Positions 6,556 to 16,100 of a stretch of DNA of 20,455 nucleotides are shown here, one piece after another (position 1 is the stretch's first letter; each line of letters opens with the position of its first letter). This DNA comes from Litorivicinus sp965656605 (GTDB taxonomy: Bacteria; Pseudomonadota; Gammaproteobacteria; Pseudomonadales; Litorivicinaceae): positions 1-20,455 of the forward strand of contig CBFHLC010000039.1 of the NCBI GenBank assembly GCA_965656605.1, given 5' to 3'. The notes below the pieces were generated by a model. That model searched no databases and was not told the origin of the DNA. It saw only the letters and a list, made by a program, of their open reading frames with translations. Position numbers and translations under genes: made by a program.

Positions 6556-9500
6556 TTAATAATTTAGGGTGGATGCGAATTCATCCCACCAGTCGGAATC
6601 AGCCTGCATTAAGTCTGCATGAGTGTCGACGCGTAGCCCAGAACCTGATGTAACTGGTTCAACAAATTCCACAATTAAAGCGCCAGACAATTGACTGCCG
6701 TTCTGATCAACAAAGTCCGACAATTCAATCTCTAAAGTTTCAGCGCCCTGCGACAAGAGAGATTCCCAACTGTCTAGAGGGCTGGTGTTACCCGACACCA
6801 GATCTTCTAATTCCAAATAGATTCCATCAAGTGCGATGGTGTCTTGGCCTAGATGGAACTCTTGCAAGGTTACGGTGGTGTCTGGCTCTTCAAAATCATG
6901 GTTTGAGATTGCAAAGATATCACCTGCCGTGGTTCCGCTGGCGTAATCCTGATCACCTACACGGTGAAGCGTTACATCTTTAAACGCTAATACCTCAGCG
7001 TCAGTGATCGTGGCGGCGCTGGGATTATCCATAACGTCGAAATTTGTATTGGCTGCATCAACAGGCCCTGCGATAAATAGTGCGCCGTCGCCCATCAAAT
7101 CCGTATCGCCCTGTGCCATTTGTCTGAATCCGTCGCTCCACAATAGATTGAACGTATCGACCCACAGTCCATCTAAATCACTAAAGCCATAACTAGCCAG
7201 ATCATGAGAAAAGACCACCCGGTCGACCCCATCTCCACCTACGAAAACGTCTGTGACCGTTTCTGGAACCTGTCCCTGCTCATCTTTGATAAGCTCGTTG
7301 GCATCTACATCCGCACGGTAGGTATCCTGCCCCACCCCACCCAACATGAAATCGTCACCCAAACCACCCATCAGCAAATCATTGCCTTGACCACCAATCA
7401 GCAAATCATCTTGAGCTTGGCCTAGCAGAGTGTCATTCCCCTGATACCCATACAGAATATCGTCGCCAGTGAAGCCGTAGATCAAATCATCCTGCTCAGT
7501 CCCTTCGACCATCGCATTAGGTTGGTCGTTCTTTGCGGTATCGTGTAGAAAGTCATCTACCAACGTTTGCGCATCACGCGAGCTAATTAAGGGGATTTCT
7601 CGAATGCTGGCAGCAGCGTTTTCGGCGCTATCGGTAACCACCGACATCAACGTTAGGGTATCCGTTCCTAGAAATTTATCACCCGGCTTAAATTCCCAGT
7701 TAGCCAGACCTGTAGATGGATCAAAGCCTATGATGCTTAACCCGTTATCGTTGGTGGTGTACTGACCTAGAGTTTCATCATAAGTGGCAATGTATACCGT
7801 CTCTTGAACGATGATTTTGAATTCTAGGAACTCATCAACCTTGGCTAGGTTGTAGTTATCGATCAGATCAATTTCACCAAACAGCGAGAAGTTTCGGTCT
7901 ACGGGATTCAAGCTGATAACGGTATCGGGGTTGGGTGCAATTGCGTCTCGAGTCAGTATCTGCTCGGCGTGACTCGTCAAGGTCGAATTAACTACCGCAG
8001 ATTCCACCACAAACTCCATCTGAGCATCCGTGAGTTCGACCTGCGTTCTGGTAAATTCAAAAATTGAATCAAAATCAATCGCCACTTTGGTATCTGTCTC
8101 GATTTGATTTCCAGTTTCTTGATCGATGACCTTTTCCATCTGGTACGTCACATCGAGATTATCCAGCAATCCGGTCAAGCTGTCCTCGACCGAGCCCGTC
8201 TCGGCAGATTTCGACAACGCCGCTAATTTCACCCCGTACTGAGCATTGTCCATTTCAGCATCTGTCGGTGCTTGATCGTTTGAACTTGTGAAGCGTGGAT
8301 CATCCAGCGCTGCCACCGCCGTTTCACCGATGATGTCCACGCCAACCAATGACTCGATAGCCCGTGCGGCGAGTTCATAATTCTCGGTTAGCATCGTCAA
8401 CGATTCAGACTGCTCAATAGAGATGTCGGCTTGCTCCGCCTTTTCGATCAAACGAACAGCCGCCTCGGTGAAGGCGGTAATGCTGAGCTCTCGCTCTTCA
8501 TTTGCAGGAACATTGACCACCGCACGAAGATCCGTATCCAAATGGGTCATTTCAGATGTGCCTTCGTCGATGAAGTTACCCCCAGCGCGCACACGGAACA
8601 CCACATCACCAAATTTCTCCGCAAAACTGACCGAAACGTCTTCAAGCAACTGATAGCCATCAAACAGTGTCGAGTCACGTTGCGACACCTGAACTAATTC
8701 CGCCTTGACCTGGTTATCAATGATAGTCAGCTGACCTTGGCTGTCGGTCGTTAACGTGAACATCAACTGTCCATCGGCGGCGTAAGCATCCAGAAATAAA
8801 TCAGAATCCACAACGAACGGACCCGCCATGGGGTTGACCGTCACAACAGCCGACTCGTCTTGGCCATTGATCGTAATCGTTACATCGTGCGTCACGCCAT
8901 CTAGGCTGGAGACTTGATAGACACGCACGTCTGACTCGCCACTGGCCAGGTCCTGAACATCCTCATTAGACACCCGGTACGTCCAGTCGCCATCTCCGGA
9001 GATAGAAAATTCGCCCACCGAACCGAGCGTCGTGGAAGAAACAAATTCAGAACCGCTAAAAAATGCAAAATCTAGCTGGTCGACGTCGTCAATACTCAAA
9101 GAGCCTTGAACCACAAGGTCACCATCAACAACGCCTTGGTCTTCGGTTAAGACACCCTCATCCGCATCACCTTTTTGCGAATCAACCGTAATCACGCTGA
9201 GGTCGTTCACCCCTTGGATCGTGACGTCTACATCGTGTTCGGTGCCATCGTTGGTGCGAACTGTGTAAGTTAGATCCACACTTTGGTTGACACCTAAATA
9301 CTGTACCAAAGCATTATCAACTGAATATTCCCAAGCTCCCTGCGCTCCGATCGTAAACTGGCCCAAGTCGGGACCATTTCGTTTGAAGAACTCAGTGAAG
9401 GTTGCCGAATCAGAACGATCCGGATCGAGGACCGTCAGAGTTCCCGCTGTGATCAATTGCCCTTGTGGGCTAACGTCAGAATCCTCGATAACAGATCCCG

Positions 9501-12500
9501 TATCGCTATCCTGACCAATCACATCGATAACGCTAACGTCATTTACACCGTTAATCCGAATAGTCACCTGGTGCGCCGCACCATCTGCCGATTCAACCTG
9601 GAAAACTTGGGTCTCATAGTCGTCGGACCCTAGATACTGCACCTCGGCATTAGCTACGGTGTAGTTCCACTGCCCATCCGCAGTAATGCCTAACACTCCC
9701 AACGCCGTGTCCGTGCTGGATTGCTCCGCGATAAACCTGATCGTTTGCGGATCAAACTCCGGTGTATCCGTGGCATCCACGTCTGTGATGCTTAACGAGC
9801 CGGTAGCCAGAAGATCGCCCTCGATTACATTCTGGTCTTCTGTCACCTGCCCCTGATCAGTATCGGCCTGACCAACAGATATAGTGCTTTGGTCATCCGA
9901 GCCGATAATGGTGACCATTACGGTTTGTTGAACCTGCCCGCCCTGACCGTCTGAAACGGCTACATCGTAGCGCTGCTCTAAGGTTTCACCCGCAGCCAAA
10001 AAGTTAACCGCACTATTGCTAACTTCAAAACGCCACTCGATCGAACCGTCGTTATTGTCCGTGTTGTCCAGGAGAGTTAATTCACCCACTGGCTGGTCGA
10101 TCTTCTGATCATTTTCATCCAGGACTTCACCGACGATACTTGCACTGTGCACATCGGTCAGATCAACGTCCGTCAGTTTGATCACACCTGTGTCAACCAG
10201 AGTCTCTTGATCAGCCGGTTGATCCTCGGTAACTGTCCCTAGTACGTCAGAATCAGTCAGATTAATGATGGGAGCATCGTTTGCACCAGTGACGTCAAGG
10301 GTGATTTCTTTGATGCTGCCGTCAGTGGATCGAATCCGGTAAACCTGAGTTTCTACTTGACCTTGTGCTAGATATTGAACGTCACTGTTTACAACGGAAT
10401 AAGACCACTCCCCTTGGAAGTTAATCTGCAGTGCTCCTAAAGCCTGCGTCGTACTCGACTTGTTCGCTACGTATTCAGAAAACGTCGGATCAAAGGTTGC
10501 AACGGTTTCTGAATCTATATCGACAATACTAAGGCTTCCCGACGCTGTTAGCAGTCCCTGCTCTACGTCTACATCCTCGATCAATGCGCCAGTATCCGCA
10601 TCACCGAGTGCCGTGTTGACAATAATTTCACTCGCGTCGTCCCGACCCACCAACTGAATCGAAATATCCTGAACCACAGAGCCGCCAAATTGATCGCTGA
10701 CTTTGACTTGGTAGACTTGAGTGCGCGTCTCGCCGTCTGCAAGGCCATTTAACAGGTAATCATCGACTTTGAACGTCCAGCCGACACTATTGGCATCCGA
10801 ACTGTCAAAGGTGATTGCACCCCAGTTGCTCCAATCGGGTTGCCCCTCCGGCGACAACCAGCCCAACCCCTCAATGGTATGGGGGCCGTCGGCCAAGTCC
10901 ACATCATCAAAATAAACTATGCCGCTGTCGCTGAGTACCGCGGTATTTTCCTCGGGATCACCGTCCGGCAGCTCGATCACGCGACCTTGGACGTCGGATT
11001 TCGCTTGTATTGTAGGGGCATCGTTTGATCCGCCCAGGGAAATGGTGACAGTCTGAGTCACTTGCCCGCCCTGACCGTCGTTGATCACAACTGAGTAGAC
11101 CTGCGTCAGTGTTTCACCCTGCGCCAACGAGTCCAACGCACTGTCATCCACCTTGAAATCCCAGTCGATCCGGCCGTCATCGTTAACCTCGCCAAGCGTG
11201 AGCTCCCCTTTGGGTGTCAGTAGCTCATCGCCTAAGGCGTCTCGGACCAGGTCATCGACAACAGCCACATGGGTATCGCTGACATCCACATCGTCGAACA
11301 CCAAGGATCCCGATGTCGTCAATCGCGTGGTGTTTTCACCCGCAGCGCTGTCTGCGACTTCTTGAACTTGACCCGTCACCACCGAGCTTGCATCAATCAC
11401 CGGCCGGTCATTTGTTCCCGTCAACGTAATCGTGATCTGTTGAGTCACGCGCCCACCTTGACCGTCATTGATCAGTACCGAGTAGACCTGCGTCAGTGTT
11501 TCGTCCTGCGCCAGCGCGTCCAGCGCGCTGTCATCCACTTTGAAATCCCAGTCAATACGGCCGTCGTTAACCTCGCCTAGCGTGAGTTGCCCTTTGGGTA
11601 TCAGTAACTTACCGCCTAAGGCATCCTGGACCGGGCCATCCAGAACGGCTACGTGAGTATCGTTGACGTCCACATCGTCAAATACTAGGGATCCCGATGT
11701 CGTCAATCGCGTGGTGTTTTCACCCTCAGCGCCGTCTGCGACTTCTTGAACTTGACTCGTCACCACCGAGCCTGCATCAATCACCGGCAGGTCATTAGTG
11801 CCCTTTAGCGTGATGCGAATCTCGTGGGTTTGGCCGTCCGTCGTAGAGACTTCAAACGTTTGGTTAAGCTCTTGGTCTTTGGCCAAAAACTGCAACTGCG
11901 AATTCGCAACCTGGAACTCCCACTGCCCGTCGGGCTGGATTATCAAATCCCCCAGATTTGTGTCACCTGACACCCGCTTTGTTAACAACTCATCAAAGGC
12001 AGCGCTGGCGTCTGGGTCCACCAGGGTCAAGGATCCGCTAGTAGATAACAGCTCTTGACTGGCTGGGACGTCCTCTTGGACGCTCCCGGCGTCGGAGTCG
12101 CCCTCTTGGATTAAAATTTCACCCAAATCATCCACACCATTGATCGTAATAACCACCACATGGGTGGTGCCATCGGTGGACGCCACTTGATAGGTCAGGG
12201 TCTCGCTTTCGCCCTCACCCAGATATTGGACTAACTGATTTTCTACACTGAACAACCACGTACCGTCAGCCTGCAGAACCAGCTCACCCAACTCACGTTC
12301 GGTGGTTGACTTAAGTAGGCGAACCGCGTCCAAGTCAAAAGCAGCCGCATCGTCAGGATCTGGATCCGTAACTTGAAGCGCGCCTGCGACAGTTAACAGA
12401 TCCGCATCACTTACCGCTTGGTCCTCGGTCACCGCACCCTGATCGCTACCCGGAGTCACTGGCTGGATAACGGATGGGCTGTTGTAGACCGGCTCGTCCA

Positions 12501-13092
12501 GCAGCTGATCAACAACACTACCCACCAGCAGCGCCGCAGCTCCGATATAGGCATAGCTTGCGTCCCACAGCCAGAAAAATGGGTCATCGTCGGGATAACA
12601 CATCCCGATGGCCTCGGACGGCTCGACGTAACCCAAGGTGTAAACCTGAAAATCGAGCTCTTGGATGTAAGAGGCCATCACCAGCTCAGCTGATAAATCC
12701 AGATCATCGGCTAAATCGAATGGCGTTAAACCAAGCTCGAACAGCTCAGAGGAATCAAAAAACTGCAATTGATAGCCCAGTGCATCCAACGCAGGTGCTG
12801 TGTCCTGCGGCAGGCGCAGCATCAATTTTTCGATATTAGACTGATCAAAAACCCCAGACGCAGATTCGAGCTCCACGCCCATTACGGCACTGACATCTAT
12901 TGTCAGCGCCTTGTCTGAGGACTGATCTGATTGCGGGCGGTTGGCAGACAGCAAAGTATTATCCTCGCTGCGCCCAAACCCCTTCAGAAAGGACGTTGCT
13001 AAACCCATGCCCATGAAGGTCGCCAGACCCTGTGGCTTGAGCAGTTCTCGCCCCTTCCGCCCTACGCGGCGAAATAAATTCGTCAATTGCAT
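6556..13092 (-). CDS. Giant VCBS-repeat RTX adhesin, type I secretion substrate (2178 residues)
   Basis: The parts, in order, are these. N-terminal region (1-215): a basic amphipathic start (NLFRRVGRKGRELLKPQG) and a hydrophobic Ala/Gly-rich segment (AYIGAAALLVGSVV, 181-194) just before the repeats, a layout seen in BapA-like adhesins. About 219-1418: ten VCBS/cadherin-like repeats, each closing with a motif such as TINGVDD or TLTGTND. About 1524-1630: a helical domain ending in YGVKLAALS, common in large bacterial surface proteins. Residues 1864-1923: about six RTX nonapeptides (GFTGDDILYG, GGLGDDFMLGG) that bind calcium. C-terminus: DIFAISNHDF and QEFHLGQDTIAL, a type I secretion target region, ending ASTLNY. 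It should be exported uncleaved by the ABC/HlyD pair encoded next and act in adhesion or biofilm formation. I see only one Cys (residue 165). The ATG at 13092 has no good ribosome site; GAGG lies 16 bases away, inside a hairpin. Confidence 0.93.
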   Translation of the reverse strand: MQLTNLFRRVGRKGRELLKPQGLATFMGMGLATSFLKGFGRSEDNTLLSANRPQSDQSSDKALTIDVSAVMGVELESASGVFDQSNIEKLMLRLPQDTAPALDALGYQLQFFDSSELFELGLTPFDLADDLDLSAELVMASYIQELDFQVYTLGYVEPSEAIGMCYPDDDPFFWLWDASYAYIGAAALLVGSVVDQLLDEPVYNSPSVIQPVTPGSDQGAVTEDQAVSDADLLTVAGALQVTDPDPDDAAAFDLDAVRLLKSTTERELGELVLQADGTWLFSVENQLVQYLGEGESETLTYQVASTDGTTHVVVITINGVDDLGEILIQEGDSDAGSVQEDVPASQELLSTSGSLTLVDPDASAAFDELLTKRVSGDTNLGDLIIQPDGQWEFQVANSQLQFLAKDQELNQTFEVSTTDGQTHEIRITLKGTNDLPVIDAGSVVTSQVQEVADGAEGENTTRLTTSGSLVFDDVDVNDTHVAVLDGPVQDALGGKLLIPKGQLTLGEVNDGRIDWDFKVDDSALDALAQDETLTQVYSVLINDGQGGRVTQQITITLTGTNDRPVIDASSVVTGQVQEVADSAAGENTTRLTTSGSLVFDDVDVSDTHVAVVDDLVRDALGDELLTPKGELTLGEVNDDGRIDWDFKVDDSALDSLAQGETLTQVYSVVINDGQGGQVTQTVTISLGGSNDAPTIQAKSDVQGRVIELPDGDPEENTAVLSDSGIVYFDDVDLADGPHTIEGLGWLSPEGQPDWSNWGAITFDSSDANSVGWTFKVDDYLLNGLADGETRTQVYQVKVSDQFGGSVVQDISIQLVGRDDASEIIVNTALGDADTGALIEDVDVEQGLLTASGSLSIVDIDSETVATFDPTFSEYVANKSSTTQALGALQINFQGEWSYSVVNSDVQYLAQGQVETQVYRIRSTDGSIKEITLDVTGANDAPIINLTDSDVLGTVTEDQPADQETLVDTGVIKLTDVDLTDVHSASIVGEVLDENDQKIDQPVGELTLLDNTDNNDGSIEWRFEVSNSAVNFLAAGETLEQRYDVAVSDGQGGQVQQTVMVTIIGSDDQSTISVGQADTDQGQVTEDQNVIEGDLLATGSLSITDVDATDTPEFDPQTIRFIAEQSSTDTALGVLGITADGQWNYTVANAEVQYLGSDDYETQVFQVESADGAAHQVTIRINGVNDVSVIDVIGQDSDTGSVIEDSDVSPQGQLITAGTLTVLDPDRSDSATFTEFFKRNGPDLGQFTIGAQGAWEYSVDNALVQYLGVNQSVDLTYTVRTNDGTEHDVDVTIQGVNDLSVITVDSQKGDADEGVLTEDQGVVDGDLVVQGSLSIDDVDQLDFAFFSGSEFVSSTTLGSVGEFSISGDGDWTYRVSNEDVQDLASGESDVRVYQVSSLDGVTHDVTITINGQDESAVVTVNPMAGPFVVDSDLFLDAYAADGQLMFTLTTDSQGQLTIIDNQVKAELVQVSQRDSTLFDGYQLLEDVSVSFAEKFGDVVFRVRAGGNFIDEGTSEMTHLDTDLRAVVNVPANEERELSITAFTEAAVRLIEKAEQADISIEQSESLTMLTENYELAARAIESLVGVDIIGETAVAALDDPRFTSSNDQAPTDAEMDNAQYGVKLAALSKSAETGSVEDSLTGLLDNLDVTYQMEKVIDQETGNQIETDTKVAIDFDSIFEFTRTQVELTDAQMEFVVESAVVNSTLTSHAEQILTRDAIAPNPDTVISLNPVDRNFSLFGEIDLIDNYNLAKVDEFLEFKIIVQETVYIATYDETLGQYTTNDNGLSIIGFDPSTGLANWEFKPGDKFLGTDTLTLMSVVTDSAENAAASIREIPLISSRDAQTLVDDFLHDTAKNDQPNAMVEGTEQDDLIYGFTGDDILYGYQGNDTLLGQAQDDLLIGGQGNDLLMGGLGDDFMLGGVGQDTYRADVDANELIKDEQGQVPETVTDVFVGGDGVDRVVFSHDLASYGFSDLDGLWVDTFNLLWSDGFRQMAQGDTDLMGDGALFIAGPVDAANTNFDVMDNPSAATITDAEVLAFKDVTLHRVGDQDYASGTTAGDIFAISNHDFEEPDTTVTLQEFHLGQDTIALDGIYLELEDLVSGNTSPLDSWESLLSQGAETLEIELSDFVDQNGSQLSGALIVEFVEPVTSGSGLRVDTHADLMQADSDWWDEFASTLNY
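7324..7503 (-). repeat. RTX calcium-binding nonapeptide block of the VCBS adhesin
   Basis: About six tandem GGxGxDxLx-type nonapeptides (residues 1864-1923), for example GFTGDDILYG, GYQGNDTLLG and GGQGNDLLMG. They form a calcium-dependent parallel beta-roll outside the cell and usually lie just ahead of the C-terminal secretion signal, as here. Confidence 0.9.
8840..12440 (-). repeat. Ten VCBS/cadherin-like repeats
   Basis: Two subtypes are interspersed. About six units are shorter (roughly 100-120 residues) and contain STT..LG.L, DG.W.Y.V.N..VQYL and TQVYQV elements. Four are longer (near 128 residues) and contain GSLVFDDVD, WDFKVDDSALD and NDGQGG. Most units open with a (V/I)xED motif. From the N-terminus the order is short, short, long, long, long, short, long, short, short, short. 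Such repeats form an extended stalk. Confidence 0.85.
10993..11763 (-). repeat. Tandem 384-bp duplication of one VCBS unit
   Basis: The units 11380-11763 and 10993-11379 are direct repeats offset by exactly 384 bases at their N-terminal ends (128 codons). They share long identical stretches, such as the one around 11305-11340 and 11689-11724, and differ at scattered, often silent, positions plus one extra codon. They are much more alike than the other VCBS units, so this is the most recent duplication. Confidence 0.9.
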
Positions 13093-13104
13093 GATGGTAC
13101 TAAG

Positions 13105-13147
13105 TGTACCTCACAGAACTACGACAAGCGTAGTCCCGTGAGGCACA
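13105..13147 (-). promoter_or_regulatory. Strong intergenic hairpin between the two giant genes
   Basis: Bases 13105-13123 pair with 13129-13147 around a 5-base loop, giving a 19-bp uninterrupted stem in the - strand RNA. Three pairs (13108/13144, 13115/13137, 13117/13135) are G.U in that RNA but A/C mismatches on the other strand, so the structure fits the sense transcript only. It begins 10 bases after the upstream stop and ends 12 bases before the VCBS start. No T-run follows, so it is not a standard terminator. A role as mRNA stabiliser, processing site or attenuator is inferred; its 3' arm also holds the only GAGG upstream of the VCBS start. Confidence 0.7.
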
Positions 13148-13157
13148 GACTCAGCGA

Positions 13158-16100
13158 TTAGACCTGCGAGTACTCTTCTAGACCAACCAGGCTGTCATAC
13201 TCTGACAACCAAGATCCGTCGGATCCATAGGTCAAGTCCGTAGAGGTCATGCGGTCGGTATTAATGCCCAACAACTTGATGTCCCCATCGATCTCTACGG
13301 ACCCTTCACCACCGTTTAGATCATCATAATTCGCGGTGAACTCACTGAGATCAATCACAGATCCCTTGCCGCTACCGGGCAAGTCATACAGATCCACGGT
13401 ACCGCCGTTTTCATCTGACAGCCCTTCAAAGTTGACTCGGTCATCCCCTCGCGAGAAGTCAATTACCCAAGCATCAATGTCAATGCCTTGTGACTGATCC
13501 AAGGATGCAACGACGACTTCGTCATCACCACCGCCCAACAAGACCAGCGTTCGTCCGTCACCGCCGGTTACCAAGCTGCTACCACCCAAGTCATCGTCCT
13601 GAGTCGCAATCACCACTTGGTCGTCACCACTGCCACCTAGCAGTCGATCATCGCCGCCGGTAGAGATCAAGATGTCGTTTCCTGATCCGCCGTCCAGCCA
13701 ATCGGTGCCCTGACCTGCGGTCAAAACATCATCGCCCGATCCACCGTAAATGTAGTGAGTCAACGTAGATTCGGCATTGACCGAAATCTTGTCATCCCCT
13801 TCTAGGCCGTTAATGACGTATTGACCCTCGTCAAAGTTGTCGATCACACCGAAGTTTTCGATAACGATCTGATTGCCATTTCCATCATCACCCATTTTTA
13901 TCAGCTCAAACTGATAACGATCGATGACACTATCATCGTTGTCATCAACACCGACCAACTGACTACCTGATCCTGATTTGGCGTCTTCCTTGCCCCAACC
14001 TTCCAGATCAGCATACGTCAGCGTCTTGATCACGTTATCGCCACCATTACCGTTGATCGTAATGTTCTCCTCACTCAACACCGTAATGTTGGGCTCGTAT
14101 TCAGTACGGGCAACGTCCTGATTGGCCAGCGTCAGTGTGACACCCACCGAGTTTGACTGGATAAAGAACGTCAAGTCTTTGCTGACAAAGGCTTCTTCGT
14201 TGTAGTTTTTAGACAAAACGAAGATCTCATGACCATCAATCGTGTCGCTGTCATCAACAGCCGCCTGAATGGTCGAGAATTTCTCGCCCGTATCCACGTT
14301 AATCACAGAGCCAAAGTTATCCGGGTTAACCGGAGTCGCTGTCGTTCCGTTATTGAACTCAAACACTTCAACGTCAGCCAGAACACGATCGGTATAAACA
14401 TCGGTGCCACTAGTCAGACTAACCACTACCTCGACTTGGTTCAGCTCTTCGTTGTTAGACCGATCAAAGGAGTACACAAATTCCTTATCAACACTGGCGT
14501 TATTAGCATACTGCTCGCCAGTAATGATGCTACCCGCGCTATCCAAGGCCAGAATGTACTCGCCGTTTGCGTTTATGTAGGTGTAATCGAATACCGCGGT
14601 ATCCCAACCGTCACCACCCGAGATCAAGTCACTGCCATCGGTTCCTGAACCACCAATCAATCGGTCATTACCTTCACCGCCGTACAGCGCATCATCGCCC
14701 TGACCACCGATAATGATGTCATCACCTCCAGCACCACGCAGGAAGTCGTCCCCTGCCTTGCCATCGATGGTGTCATCACCACCGCCCAACATGAACACGT
14801 TGTCATTGGCGGTACCTGTGATGTAGACATCGCCATCGGCTAGGTCCACGAGGTTCGCATCGATACCGTTTAGGTCGGTCGGATTCGCAATCGGAGGATT
14901 GATCGATGGATCTGCATCCAAGTCAGCGGTCACCGAAGCCGAGTCCGTTGGCATGTTTGCACGATCAATTGCATCAAACCCGCCCGGCAGATCTTGGTCA
15001 GTGTGGGCTGCCATATCTCCGTCTTTAGACGCTCGAACGATGGCATCGACACCATCTAACCAGAATTCCGCATCGCCTTCCAAGGTTAGAACATCACCGA
15101 TGTCCATATTGCTGGCATCAACTTCGATATCAACAATCGAGCTTTCCTCTGCAGAGTCATCGCCAACGATCCTGGCGTCACCAGAACCTGTTGTAATGGT
15201 CATCGCAGCATCCGCCAGCTGCTGAGTAGCGGTGTCGCTGTCTGTATCGCTGCCGCTGATCGCTGCAGTTTTAATCAGTAATTCACCCGAGGTTGCCGAC
15301 GCATCGACCACGGCTGACTTAACACCATCGGTGATAGCGGTGGTGCCATCAGTTGTACGCTCGACGGTAATATCGCCCGAACCAGACAGAATCAGGTCAT
15401 CTGCTACGCCTAGCTGACCAGCCTTGACGGTCATCTGAAGATTAGACGTCAGCTTGATGTCACCCACAACGCCAGTGCCGTCCAACTCGGCAACAATAGT
15501 GCCAGTGCCTGTCAGCGACTCTAGGTCGGCCTTCAGGTTCTTGACCACAACATCACCGTCGCCGCTGGCTGACAGAATGGGACCTACGCCAGCGCTCGTG
15601 TTGTCGGCCAAATTGCCCGCATCGATTTCGACCTGATCATCACCGTTCGCAACAACAATCGTACGATTGTCGCCCGTCGTGATCTCGATCACGTCCCCGT
15701 CAGCTTGTGAGCCCGCTGTCTGAATGTTTAGCAGACCATTTAGTGTGGCTGCGTTCACATCCGCCAGTAAATCAGACACAAATACGTCAGAGCCACCGGT
15801 CAAGGTCAGCGTTTTATCCGCCAACAACTCGCCCGCATCAATCGATACATCGCGCTCAGAAACACCGTTTGACGACCAACTGGTGTCAGAACTGCTGCCT
15901 GCATGGGTATTAACCGTGGTGCTTTCCTCACCCAGTAAAATGTCGACATCGGTCGCATTTTGCTGAGTATTCACGGTTAGTACGCCTTGCAACAAATCAG
16001 TACCGTTATTCACAAGACCATTAGCATCAATCGTCAGGCCGGTTGCCACTTCGTTTATCACCACGTCAGATAGGCCGTCCAGGGTCAGGGTATCCCCATC

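Noticed and set aside
13105..13147. The intergenic hairpin as a Rho-independent terminator
   Set aside because: No T-run follows on either strand, so it is reported as a regulatory or stabilising hairpin instead.
14229..14648. Long + strand ORFs inside the two giant genes (for example 139 codons here, 147 codons at 18637-19080)
   Set aside because: They are antisense by-products of repeat-rich coding sequence with biased codons; none shows a plausible protein or ribosome site.
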